A DNA stretch of 64,000 bases, from the NCBI GenBank assembly GCA_009617715.1, contig VTFK01000191.1, positions 868,001-932,000 of the forward strand, written 5' to 3'. Shown here one piece after another: positions 38,991-51,665 of this stretch. The stretch is from Plectrocnemia conspersa (taxonomy: Eukaryota > Arthropoda > Insecta > Trichoptera > Polycentropodidae). The notes under the pieces are model-generated. The model ran no database searches. It saw only the letters and a program-made list of their open reading frames with translations, and was not told the DNA's origin. A program made the position numbers and the translations under genes. The number at the start of each line of letters is the position of its first letter. Within the stretch, counting starts at the first letter, position 1.

Positions 38991-41900
38991 TAAATAATTA
39001 ACTATGGTCACTGGTTTATGTACGAAAGGGTGAAAAATTTTTTATGAAGTGTTATATAAATTTATATTATTACATTTTTTCGAATTTTTTCACAAATGTA
39101 TGAATATATAACATACAGATATATAATCTTATATATAATTGTTCTAAGCCGCTTCACTTAACAAACGAAATATATCAAATTATATTAATAAAAATAAAAA
39201 TTGAATTTGCTCCGATTAATTTTTGAGCTGCCGGTAATGCATTCGGTTGTTTCGACCAATGAAAAACAATCATTCAAGTATAAAACAAAATGGCCGACAT
39301 CGACATGACAACAGCTTTAAATAATTACTATTTATAAATAAAATTTTGCTATGCGACGATAATTTTCATTAATTCGTCATCTACGTTGTTCGATTTAACT
39401 GAATATAAATAATCAAATTGTAAATAAACTAGGTATGTTATAACCATGAACATAATGTGTTGAGAATTAAAAGAATACATTGATTAAACTAGATAAACAA
39501 TCATAGAACAATCTTCGTAATAAAATCTTCAAATTTTGAATTCCTGGCGACGGGCTCCGAGGCCGAAAAGTGAGTTTTTTCTTTTATAAATAATCGTATT
39601 GCAAATTTACTAGTATTTATAAATGTACAATATATTATTAGAACAAAACACATAACAGTCTAGAATTTTTTTTTTATATTTTTTACCAAAAATTAAATTT
39701 TAATAGATTTTTCACTCCAAGACGTTTTGGGAAAAATATTATTTTTGTGCAATTGTAAAAAAGTGCAAATTAAGAATGAATATCACAAGATTATGCTTGA
39801 AGATATTTTTGCCAAAACTTCATGTACGTAAAAAAAAAGCAGCAACGCACAGGAAATTTCATAAATATAATTTTCAGATATATATATATATATTTTCATT
39901 ATCATAGTACAAAATCATAATAAATTTAAATATTTTTATAATTCAAGGTATTTATAAGTAAAAAAATTATATTACACTAATAACAAATAAAAGCAAATAT
40001 TTAATTAAACGAACAATAATTAGTTTAGACTTATTTTTACGTTGGATTGTTAAGGCAAAATAACTTATATTTAATATATTTTTAAAAGCCATGACTTATG
40101 CAAAGCTTTGCAGCCCCTGAATCTCATTTCCTTGACCCTTCTGCTCATCGCTTGTAATAAAATAAATGTCCCTACTTGCATACATTTTACCAACCAACTC
40201 TAAATACATATTTCAGCGGATGCTAAGGGAATACTTCGTCTTCCTGAATCGTTATCATTCATTTTCAGTTTTTGATTTTAACTTGTTGTACCATATTCAC
40301 TGAGGCGTTTATATGATTTTTGACAGTGTGACTTAAATAATTAAATATTTTACTGATATTGTTCTAAATCAAAACCTACAAATTTATTTTTATTTATTTA
40401 TTTATGAATATGTAAAGGTTCTTATGTTACTATCAATAAATTGTATTTATTCACTGTAATACCTAATATAAAATGATAGATTAAAAAATTTATCAATTAA
40501 AAATGCTAATTCTGATATATATTACACGATATAATTATTAAGAAACATTAAGTTTATAATGGATATAAACCTAAATATTTTAGATGTATTTCAACGACAT
40601 TCGCTACTGGTTTAGCTTTTCTTGAGCTTGACCTTAGCCTTGACCTTCGTTTAACTGATTCACCTCGTGTTTCTTACCTTATTTACTATCGCAATTTCAC
40701 AAGACAAATTTCTATGGGACTTTCAATATAAATTATCCACTTTTTTAACGGCAAATCGCAAACAAACTAAATTTTATTTTTTAAATTGAGGTTATCGACT
40801 TGTTGTATATCATAACGCCTGTACAAAATGCGTAAAAATATTCCTTTATAAAATTATCAAATTATCAAATAAAGTAGTAACTTTTAAATATCTGTACGTA
40901 TATGAAATTAATTATGTGCACTACTATGTGAATATAAATATTTGCTAATATACAAACTATGTCGAGCAACCAGCAAAACTTTTTCGAAAAAAAATGGTAG
41001 TAAAATGGTGAATGATTGAATGACTAAAGAATAAACTAAAAGTTTAATTTTTCGATTATTATTGTTACGATTATGGCAAATTAAAGAAAAAAAATTGCTG
41101 TAATGAAAAATTTATATTAAGATACAATGATATAAAAGTACGTTAATTTTACTTATCTCGATTAAGGATAGATTTAATTAGGATTTGGTTAATTTGTGTT
41201 AGCACATTCATGATATGTTATATACAGTACTACTTCATATATTTAAAAATATATACACCTTTGTTTAAAGGTAAAATGTCATTGCAAGAGGGTGTATTAT
41301 GTCGCGTAATTTGCATTTTAATCAATTCCTTTTACATGCTCGTACAAAGATAAATGTCAACATGCTGTAAATTTATTTATAGAAGCCCATTAAATAGTTG
41401 ATTATTAAAAAAAACCTACGTTTTCCATTATATTGCTTTTATAACCTCTCTAATAAAAAGTATAGACAGTTTATGTATTCGTCCATTTATTATATTATAA
41501 TTTGAAATTTTGGATTAAACTTTGTTCATGCACTGGATATTTTTTTATGAATATATTATCTATGAATATCTTTTAATAAATACATAATATTAAATTATTA
41601 AATTTTTATTCACATTCAATACAACTCACTTTTACCGATTAATAATATTTTTACAAATACTGCATAAAATAATGCTTAAAATGCTCTTTTCAACCATCGC
41701 ACATGTATATTATTATCTAACTATTGATCCGCTGTGAAAATAAAAAAAAACATTTAAGAGAAATATAAAAACGTAGTACACTATCTCTATTTTTATTTAC
41801 CAGTAGGAAAAAAATAGTCAAAGTCATTTTATTTCAATATATACAATCTATGATACTAAGTTTGAAATAATAAAAATATTTTATCATATATTAAATAATC

Positions 41901-43883
41901 TAATTAAAATACCAAATTATTTATTAATGTTTGAACGAGTTTTTTTTAAAGAAACATTTCAAGTTATTACACATATTTTATATGCTTATATTTATTTATA
42001 ACTTTAATAAAATCGAAAGCACATTTTCAAAGATAAATAAAAAAAGTCTAAAGAGCCACAAGTATATATTTAAAATTATATATATTAGTGAATAAAGTAT
42101 ATAAATAAAATAAACATATAAATAGTTCTAGTCGGCCTTTAAAACGCCTTGTAAAAAAAAAAAAGCATTTTTATAAATCAATTTTTTTGTAAATTTACTG
42201 TAAAAGAAATATATATGTTTTTATAGTGATTCAGGTTTTACAACAAAAATGAAAATATTTACACCCAAATCTTTTTTTATATATATATTTTTTACCTGTA
42301 TTTCACAGACTAAGTAATACCACATTTGTTTGAAATAATTTTTAATAATGTGGCCAACACTTTTGTCTAAATTGAAATACAGCATCTAGCTTCAAGATGA
42401 TTACACTATATTGATTGAGAGGTCTGGCATTGTAATAAATACAGGAAGAATTTACGAATTTATAATTGGAATTATATTCTGAGAGATGTATTTGATGTTT
42501 TAGCTCATTGGTATTTTAAATTTAATAAAGCAAATCATATAACTTTAACTAGAAATAATATAAATAAAAATAATATTCCTTAATAAAAACCTTATTACAA
42601 ATACAATTCAGAGAAATTCAAATAATTAATCCAATTTATCTAAGTTTAAAATGAGAAGTTTCGAGATGTAAAAAAAAGATGTACGCATTTTAAGATAAAC
42701 AGTGATATTTATGTTATAAATATATCATAGGATAATACATTTTTTTTGTAAATAATAACATAAATTTGCTAGAAATATCAAAATAAAAATCTTATTATCT
42801 GACATTGTTGAACATATTGTACAATAGATTTTTGCAGTTGTAAATATTTGTATTTTTAAATATGTTCATTATGTAACTGCTTTTTATATTTTAATAATGA
42901 ATATAATACAACATATGTACATAATACATATTTTTAATTATATTTTATAATTATATCTTCTCTTGGTTTAATTTAGTGAGTGTTATATAAAAGACTTGGG
43001 TTCGATTTCTATTATAATATATATAGACACAAATATTTTTTAATTTCTATCGTTTATGGGAAATTAGAATTGTTGATTATTTTACACTTATAATTATAAT
43101 TCTGATCGATTATCATAGGTCTTATGTTTACTTGAATGTTGGCAATCTCCCGAACGAATATCGTGATGATTAATATTAATCTAGTTAGGTTGTTTATATT
43201 AGATTTTAAAAATACTACTCGTATGTACAAATAAAAAAGGACTTAGACCTCAAATGAGATATTTAATAAGCTGAGTAGCAAAACAAGACATTTTCTGTTG
43301 CTAATATTTTTTCTTTAAAAATTCCAAGTTCTATAAAATATGCATTGATTTTTCAATATATTACTTTTTAGAAAAAAATAACAAAATGATGCTTTACCTT
43401 TTTAATAAACTTAAAGTATTGTGTATATAATGCAATTTATGTAAAGCAATTTATGTAGTTAAATATCAATGTGTATTGTTCTTGTTTTCTATATCTATAA
43501 ATATCATTTAGTGTATTTTAACGTATTATTGTTTATGTGTATACATTGATATTTAGATTAAATAAAATAATAACAATTATACATGGGATTTAATTTTCTA
43601 TTCAAACATTTTTTTTATTTTTATAATTAAATTCTATTTAAGCAAAATACGAAAATCAAATATTTTAGCTTTTAATATACGTACATAATATGAATTATAA
43701 TTCTGTGGCGGTATATAGTAGTGGTCAAAAATTACCCAAGTACCCGCTTATTTTATGGGGAAAAAGGGTGGGTATTGGATGTCCTAGGTTAGATGTTTGT
43801 CTAAAACTTTTTTAAATAAAAATAAAATAAATTTGCTTATTAATTAATTATTTTTAATTTAATAATATTTTTTTTTTATTTTC
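38991..43883. other. A+T-rich intron-like DNA upstream of the receptor exon
   Basis: No gene seen. A weak tRNA-like phrase (AGTGAGTG, then GGGTTCGATTTC) occurs at about 42975-43010 on the + strand, possibly a third SINE relic. The last 40 bases are T-rich and form the polypyrimidine tract of the acceptor at 43885. Confidence 0.45.
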
Positions 43884-43974
43884 AGACTTGACAATGAAGA
43901 CCGCCCACAATCGAAACAATCGATTCTACCATAGTAAAATTATATTTTTTTAAATACAGCAACAATCACGCAAA
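43884..43974 (+). promoter_or_regulatory. AstA-R: Splice acceptor and 5' leader of the receptor, with uORF
   Basis: A long T tract ends in TTTTCAG (AG at 43884-43885), a strong acceptor 89 bases before the receptor start codon. The leader contains an upstream ATG at 43894 opening a 19-codon frame that stops at 43951-43953, so it does not overlap the main frame. A second AG acceptor (AAATACAG, ending 43959) follows the stop. Using it would remove the uORF from the leader. The main start context CAAAATGG has A at -3 and G at +4, which is favourable. Confidence 0.6.
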
Positions 43975-44814
43975 ATGGATATTGCCGTAACCGATTACAC
44001 CTGGTGTAGCAATTTTAGTACCGTTGGTTCCGAACTATGCGCCAAGAATCTGACATGGCTGAGAGAATATGCCGACTCGCAAATAGACGAATGGGCATTG
44101 GAAAGGGTGGTTTCAGCCGTGGTGCCCGTATTCTTCGGATTAATCGGCTTGGCAGGTCTATTGGGAAACGCTTTAGTGGTTCTGGTGGTTGCAGCCAATC
44201 CCGGAATGCGATCGACCACCAACCTGCTGATAATAAACCTAGCTATGGCTGATCTCCTCTTCGTGATATTCTGCGTGCCGTTTACCGCCACAGACTACGT
44301 CATGACACAATGGCCATTCGGCGACGCTTGGTGTAAGGTGGTTCAATATTTAATCGTGGTGACCGCTCACGCTTCAGTCTACACTTTAGTACTTATGTCA
44401 CTAGATCGATATTTGGCAGTGGTGCATCCGGTCGCATCCATGGGGGTGAGGACGGAAAGGAATGCTATTAAAGCCATAGCTTTCGCTTGGATAATCATAA
44501 TCAGTACAGCTATCCCAGCGATCATGTGCCACGGAGAAAACCAATATTGGCATCTCGGAAACCACCAGTCCTCGTGCGTGTTCTTGGAGACTGGCTTCTG
44601 CCAAAGACTGGGGTTTCAATTGGCGTTCTTCACGTCGGCTTATGTGCTACCTTTGGCGCTCATATGCGGGTTATATGTGAGGTTGTTGGCGAGGCTGTGG
44701 AGGAATGCTCCAGGACAGAGGCTGTCAGCGGAATCTCGCAAAGGAAAAAGGAGAGTCACCCGAATGGTCTTAGTAGTGGTAGCGGCGTTCGCCGTTTGCT
44801 GGTTACCTATACAC
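43975..44814 (+). CDS. AstA-R: Allatostatin-A receptor (galanin-receptor-like GPCR), N-terminal coding exon, partial
   Basis: This exon encodes a plasma-membrane class A neuropeptide receptor. In insects the family binds FGL-amide allatostatins and signals through G proteins in the brain, gut and endocrine organs. It has 280 codons. The extracellular N-terminus (1-45) carries N-glycosylation motifs NFS (13) and NLT (25). TM1 (about 46-73) has GN at 64-65. TM2 has NLAMADLLF with D93. C120 and C201 are the probable disulphide pair. TM3 ends in DRYLAVVHP with D144-R145-Y146. TM4 has W172. TM5 has P226. The third loop contains SAESRKGKRRVTRM (251-264), a block highly characteristic of insect AstA receptors. 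TM6 has CWLP (275-278). The frame reaches GTGAGT at 44815 after H280 in phase 0, so the rest of TM6, TM7 with NPxxY and the tail must lie on later exons, which I could not find before 64000. Insect AstA receptors are about 350-400 residues, so this is roughly the first three quarters. The exon is intact. Identification is very secure at family level. Confidence 0.95.
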
Positions 44815-44820
44815 GTGAGT
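44815..44820 (+). other. AstA-R: Splice donor of the receptor exon
   Basis: GTGAGT follows codon 280 (His) within TM6. Reading through it adds 35 residues unlike any GPCR TM7, then a stop at 44920-44922, so splicing here is required for a normal receptor. Composition falls back to A+T-rich directly after. Confidence 0.85.
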
Positions 44821-47800
44821 ATCGAATTAAAATATATACGTAATATGTATCTCAAAATACAAATATTTATTCATGTTTTTATTTTAGAAACATTTTATCT
44901 TTGCTCTTACTTATCTGCATGAGACACTTTTTCCCCTTAGTGAGCAAGTGCTACTAAGCTTTTATACAAACGATAAAAATGGCTTATTTAGACTAATAGC
45001 TGTATTTTATAACTAATAGCTATGTTGTCAAATAAAATATCTGTGACTCCCGGGTTGTCTTTCCTAAACAAAATCATTGTAGTCGCATCTCAATAATGAA
45101 AATAAATTCTGAAAACTATAGTTAAGCAATCACAATGCCAATAAGGAATTGTTTCGTTATGTGAACACTGTTTGATAGTTACGTTGATGACGTTAAAATA
45201 TGACGTCTTCGTTCGAGTGTTTGTATATGTACATTTGTTTAATTGATCAATTTGGTAATATTGCTTACAATAGTTTATAATTAAATTGCTTTTATTAATA
45301 GAGAGTATAATTAATCATTGAGTATAATTTCTACACAATAATTAACGTAGTTACTTATTAAAATTCTGGGATTTAATTCTCTAGAAAGTTGTAGCCATAT
45401 ATTATATTTGGTTTAATATTTATTGCGATAATTATGTTATATACAACTTAAAACTAGTAATAAAAAATATTGTATTTTACGTGCTACAGGTTTATAAAAT
45501 ATAAGTTTTAGCATATCACCATTTATAAAATTAAATGATATTTTATTGAACATCGAACTAAATTACCTTACACGTTTTATTTTACTATTGTTCATATTTT
45601 TAATTGATAATATATTTATGTTTTTATTATTATTATTATGTTTATATGTTACAGCTAAGCTCTCGATCGTAAATTATTTTACTATTAATGTTACAAACAC
45701 ATAAATAACTGACTGCTAAAATTACATTTTTTTGTTTGCGTTTTCATTCTAATAGCTGATTTAAGAGCCAGTGCAATTTTTCACCAAAAAACATTATAAC
45801 TTTAAATACTTTAATCTAAAATTAGTGCATTAGCTTTAATATATATACAAATAATAATATTATTTAAAACTTTTAAAGTCAGATAAACCAAATTTTCAGC
45901 CTAAAGTATATTTTAAAGCTAAATACCAAGCAAGTTAAATTGAGACTTTAGTATATTTTTGTGTTTTTTATGTGAGTTTTTAATACAGATTTCTCATAAA
46001 TATGAAAGTTACCCCAAACCTTTTTTTTTAAATGTTACTCTACAAATGGTTGAATTTACGAATTTAATGAATTAAAAAAGTAAAAGGTGAAAGATGTTTC
46101 GAATTATTAGTCTGATTTGTTAGAATATTCCCATGTTTTATGATTGAAACACGGCATTTCAATTTATGTTTTTCAAAAAACGCCATGTTATACAGCATCG
46201 GCGTCATTTTAAATCAATTTTTCAGTTGAATTTGCTCAAATTTTATTTAATAACGACGTAGCGTTATGAAATTGTACTCCACAACAATGTTTGACATTAA
46301 TAACTATGAGAATTTTAAAAAATGCGTTTACTTGTAAAACACTTAAATTTCATTTAAAATATTACATATCTAACTGTTTTCATTAAGCAATATTTCGTGA
46401 AATTAACAAAGGGGTAGGTACAACAATAGAGATAAATTTAACTTTACAAAAGTTTTGCCTTTCAAACAATGCCACGTAATTGTTATGTATAAAGTATTTA
46501 AACACTTTCTCTCAAATTAAGTTTATTATTTATCAAAGTTGCTTTATTAAGATTTTACTCAAAAACTTCTTTCATCCCATGAGTATATAAGGTGTGGTTA
46601 CTAATTCAAAGTTTTACGAGATATTAATTTAAGTAAAGCAGCTTTTCCGTCATGAACTCAATACATAATTAAATAGTTATTTCCTTATATGAATACAATT
46701 GAAAATACAATAATCTTTCAAATACCTAGTACTCTTCAATGGATTCTCTGTGTGGGCTTTGACCTTTACTTTGTTTAACTTAAGCCGAGTACTTACGGAA
46801 ATAGATATATATGTAAATACAATTTATTTACATATGTTATCTCGCATATTTTATGTGCTCAAAATATTTATATATGTGTTTTAAATACATAATATTTAAT
46901 TATTGCCGTAATATATTTATGAAACATATACTAGGATATATTACATGTTTCAGTCACATATGTACATGTACATTTGTAAGCTTCCAATATAATCTAATCC
47001 TAAACCAACAAAAACCCTCTTGACAAAACGTAAGGCACAAGTATCCATCAATTAATTAATTTGTGAATGATTTTCAAGACAAATCAAACCCTAAAAAAAA
47101 TATCTAGAATGTAAGTTTACACACATAACGATTAAAACTATATTTAAAATATTTATTTATTTATTTCAAGATTCGTATATATTGTATATAAATGTATATA
47201 CAAGACAAACTTTTTGTAAAGAATTAAAAATAAAACATAATATTATACGTGGAATTGATAAAATTACGAAAGAAAAGTTTTTTTAATTCACGTTTATATG
47301 TATTTCATCTATATAAATACTTAAATATATATGTATATAATCAATATGTAGGCATATAAGCAAAAAAGAGTACTAAAATAGCACATTTATGTATATAAAA
47401 AAACGTAGATGGATGTCATAACTTTTTCAAACTTATTTTGATTAAATATAATAAAGTGTGTACTTTTTTATATTAAAAAAATTGCTATGATATGGTATCT
47501 TTATTTTTATTAATGCTTTTTATATGAATTCCTTATCAATTATATTTTTATTTCGTATGTAAATTTATATTTTTAAAGCGCAAAATATATATTTTTACTT
47601 TACATTGAATAAATATTAATAATGTATAAATACATATTTAGACTAGAGACTTTTACTAGAAGATGCCTAGTAAAATAAGTTAAAATTTCAAATTTTATAT
47701 TAAATGAATACATACCCTAAACAATAAATTTATAAAATTAGACAGTATTTTTTATAATAAATCTAACCATCATGACAAGTTTACCAATGAATTATGATGG

Positions 47801-48749
47801 TCATTACACAAACAATAATTATTAAATTAAACATTTAAAAAATATTAATAAATAAAAATTGTGTAATATATATATTTTTTTATAAATTGTATAACTATTT
47901 TAACACCAATGCTGAACTTATTATACTAAGCAAACTAAAATAAAAAATGAATAAAAAAATTACAGAAATTTTTAAAACATATTTTATTATAATATGTGAA
48001 TATTTACATTGGTTTTTAATTGAAACCAGAACGAATAAATTTCATTTTAATTGAATCAAAGACCTAAATTAAATAAATTTAAATTGAAACGTAAGATATC
48101 GATTCGCCCTATAAGCTCTTCGCTATAATTCAATGTTATAAGAAAAACCAAATTCTAGCAAAATATATTTTCTAAATTAAAAATCCTAAAATAAAAAATA
48201 CAAAATGTTTATTATCTATACATTTATTTTTTATTTTTGATATTACTGTGACCTTTTTTCAAGAGATAGATTATTAAATTTATAAAAGGCAAAATAACCC
48301 CAAACGGGTAGGTTCAAACGAATATATAAAATACCTCAGCCTAAATTATTTTATTCTAAATATGTATTATAAAAGGAAACGCTTGTTTATGTTACGGCCA
48401 GAGAAAATCATATCAAGAATCTGCCCAAACAATTTTAAATATGTAGCTTTTGACAGTAAGATAGTGTGGAACGTATTCGCGTTTATGAAAATAAACGACA
48501 TACACTACAATCTTACACGGCATCTATTATCCGCGAATAACGTAATTTTATACTGTAATAGTTCACTCTCTAATATGAAAATTAAGTAAAGTTAATAATA
48601 ACTAGTTAATGTTACATAATATATCAGACGTAAGATTTCTAAATTTAAATGGGTATAATAAATAGATTTGTTTAATATGACTATATTAAAATAAGATGTG
48701 TGACTTGGCAGTCAGTAAGACGCAGGTGGAAACTAGTGAGAATTTTATT
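44821..48749. other. A+T-rich intron-like DNA after the receptor exon
   Basis: No TM7 exon (NPxxY-type) or other gene was found on the + strand. A small inverted pair ACCATCAT/ATGATGGT lies near 47765-47802. An open frame at 48362-48589 has slightly balanced composition but no recognised domain. Confidence 0.45.
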
Positions 48750-49160
48750 AGTTAAATTGACATAGTGCGACAAACTATGATTGGCGAGATCGTTATTCTC
48801 CGAGCGGTGGTGAAGTTGGCTGACCAATCACAATCATGCAACGGTAATTCAGCCAATTGTTGCACTCGCTTCTTAGAACAACGACATAAGTATACGCCTT
48901 TAGAAAGTGACATTTGATTGATGGACATATCCGAGAATGAATTGTGCAACGGGAATGTTATGACCTTACGGTGCTATTTGTCTTCCGGTGATATATTGTT
49001 TTTTGTGACCGTTTCGTAACAAAGAAATATTCATTCAATGCACCGAAGAATCCTTGCGTGTTTTTATGGTAAAACCCTTTTTTTATAATTGTCACAGTCA
49101 TTAACGCGAGTTTCAAGAATAAGATCCCCACAAACGTGGGGCTTTGTTTGGTCCCAGTAT
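48750..49160 (-). repeat. Unidentified dispersed repeat, copy 1
   Basis: This block is less A+T-rich than the flanks and matches 59380-59790 in diverged form. A 27-nt stretch at 48881-48907 differs from 59481-59507 at a single base. Read on the minus strand, both copies give a similar peptide: LSKGVYLCRC here against LSKGVYLFRL, followed by an LH.C.W pattern. A GTCACAGT(C/T)ATTAACGCGAG phrase is also shared (49091-49110 here). It could be a decayed transposon or a duplicated coding relic. The family is not recognised. Confidence 0.6.
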
Positions 49161-49169
49161 TGTCTAGTT

Positions 49170-49394
49170 CAGGTCTCGGCAACCTTTTTTGGCTGCGGGT
49201 CAAAATAATTAAAATGTGACTATTAAAAAGATTATTCGGGTCAGTGAATATTTTTAGTCCTAACAACCATATATGTGGTCTAGTCTTGACATCGTAACAC
49301 ATTAAAAAATAATATTTGCAGAACTGAAATAGGTCACTTCAAATCATCAAACGGGTCACTTGGTGACCCGCGGGTCATAGGTTGCCGAGCCCTA
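49170..49394. mobile_element. hAT-type MITE, 225 bp, with perfect 8-bp target duplication
   Basis: The left terminus CAGGTCTCGGCAACCT (49170-49185) pairs with the right terminus, which read in complement is TAGGGCTCGGCAACCT, 14 of 16 positions. GTCTAGTT occurs directly on each side (49162-49169 and 49395-49402), an exact 8-bp target-site duplication, the hAT hallmark. Inside, GGGTCAC/GTGACCC form a hairpin (49353-49369), and CGGGTC motifs lie near both ends. It has no coding capacity. The element was inserted next to the copy-1 repeat at 48750-49160. Confidence 0.88.
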
Positions 49395-49402
49395 GTCTAG
49401 TT

Positions 49403-51085
49403 TATACATATTGATAGATGATTATTTTTGATCATAGATTTTAACGCAAGTTTCAATAATAGGATCCCAGACACATTTAATTTTATTATTTGATGATTTT
49501 GCTTCTTATTAATTATTATTACTATGTATTTTTTTCTGTGCATTATTTTTTATTACATTTTTTTTGTATATTGTAATAATACAATATATTAGTTTTTGAC
49601 TACCGTGACGCATCGGGGTAATGTCTTAATTTAATTTAAATAAATTGAAATAAATATGTAGCAGCAACATATGCTTCATTGAAATACGTATCTATACTTG
49701 CTTTATAAAAACAATTTTTATATAATGTATTTTAATTGACATTATTGTGTATATTTTTTCTATTTATATTTGACGTATATGTTTTTATTTTGAAGAAAAT
49801 GTATATTGAAGTAAGTGCTATATGTTTGTGTGTATATATTCAAATTAAGTAAACTAATGTTTTCAATTCAAATTATATGTACAACACAACCCATAGCAGT
49901 GAAATCAGCAAGACATACTGTGCAATGTCACGTACTTGAATGTTATTTGTTATTAAAAGGGTATGTTAAAAATATTATTATAAAATAAAAAGTGAATTGT
50001 GAAAATTTTTCAATTGAAACACAAGTTTCATGCATCGCAAAAATAACTCATTTTAATATGTTATGAATTTGGTCATGTTAAGTTTCCATATACATTTCAA
50101 CGACTTCCAAAAATTACCGTAGCAAATATAGACACCGTAAACTTAGCAGTAAACTTTACATTCAACCCAATTCTGTCATAAATTATAAACACTGCTTTCG
50201 TAAAAATAGATTGTATTTAGGTTGAAACCGTTTTATTTATAATATTTAATCGGCTTTAATAGCAAAAATAATGGAAAAATTAAAAGTAATTTTATCCATG
50301 ACTGATGCCAATAAAGTGTTTTTATTTAAATTGCTTTATATATATCATATTCGTATATTTTGTAACAAGCATCGGTTTCAGCTGAAACCAAAGCTGGTCT
50401 AAACCACAACCGAAATTACATGTTAAATTACCATAATTTAATTTTAATGTAAAATACTAATCATTTTTAGAGTTTAAGTTTTTAAACTTAAAAATGATCA
50501 TAATAATTATTGTATCTCAAATAAACTCCGCGACTTTTTTTCGATAATTAAGACAAACACAATTTTAGTAAGTCAAATTTAAAATTATTAAATTGGTTAT
50601 AAACAAATAGTTTATAGGGATCAAAAGTATAGTTTCTTAAAATAGTATACCTAATCAATTTTATTCAACGTTTAAAACTTGCTATTTAAGCTGATAAAGC
50701 ATATTTTGATTAAATATCGCATATTAACTCTCACCTACAAATTCAACCATTAATGTGGTTTGACCTATTCCTTTATTCTTCGCTGTTTTATCCCGTAATA
50801 AGCTTGCCTATTTTGCATTACACACAAAGGGAATATACACATTTCCTTCCAAAATACAGAGCTAAAGTCTATATGTGCTTATATATTAATAATCTGATAT
50901 GTCGACTCAGAGGTGTGAAGTTCTGAAATAAAATAGGACTTGAAGTAAATTTTCGTATAAAAAAACATAGCTTTAGTTTCTTTAATTTGCAACTACATGT
51001 CATTAAAAAACTCAATAAAAGTTTCTTGCGATTAATTGAATTATATCATCGCAAATTTGAACGATTTTATAATTTAAGTTTTTTA

Positions 51086-51091
<6 letters not shown>
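49403..51091. other. A+T-rich intron-like DNA with small inverted repeats
   Basis: A 28-nt phrase at 49441-49468 repeats 49101-49128 with three differences, so the hAT MITE sits between two copies of a short direct repeat. A hairpin at 50460-50498 has ATCATTTTTA and its complement as arms. No gene seen. Confidence 0.5.
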
Positions 51092-51120
<29 letters not shown>

Positions 51121-51121
51121 T
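51092..51121 (-). repeat. (TAA)n tail of the LINE
   Basis: Nine or so uninterrupted TTA units on the plus strand, that is (TAA)n at the 3' end of the minus-strand LINE. It serves as the 3' boundary of the insertion. Confidence 0.75.
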
Positions 51122-51247
51122 TATTAATTTATTTAGCTTAATAGCTAATCTTTACATCTAACAAATTTAGTAAACATATATAAAAATATAAAAAAAAAAT
51201 ACATAACAGAAAAAAAAAAAAAAATATACAATAATAAAGTCTTAATA

Positions 51248-51619
51248 TTATAATTTATTTCTATATGTACGAAGGTGTTTTTTTTTATTCCATTTATGAA
51301 ACCCGTTATATTTTGCTGTTTCAGATTTCTCTTGGAAGACTATTATATAAATCAAAACCTCCGTACATAATTCCCTAGCCGTACTCGTTTTCTTATACTT
51401 AATTATCTTTAAATTTTCTCTATTTCTAGTATTATATTTATGTACATCTTTATTTCTTATTAAATACTTATTAAAATATTTTGGTAACATATTATTTTCT
51501 AACTTATATATAAATACTAAAACATTCATACTCAATATTTCTTGAACATTCAACCATTCTAATCTATCAATCATACTTTTACAATTAGTTAATCTATTTT
51601 TATTTAAAATTACTCTCAT
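51248..51619 (-). pseudogene. LINE ORF2 C-terminal region, frameshifted
   Basis: This is the part of the LINE protein after the RT core, with the HKYNTRNRENLKI stretch typical of the C-terminal domain of these elements. After residue 83 or so the frame slips. The neighbouring frame continues with a YNSLPREI-like ending, a common C-terminal pattern in this group. It is joined to the upstream RT fragment (51666-52187) only through another frameshift. It is non-functional as it stands. Confidence 0.75.
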
Positions 51620-51665
51620 TGCCCTATTTTGTAATTTTTTGCAACATTTGTTTATCTAATTTATT

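Noticed and set aside
43995..44855. Other-frame and antisense open frames across the receptor exon
   Set aside because: They overlap the receptor coding frame, which has strong family motifs. The others show no domain and are shadows.
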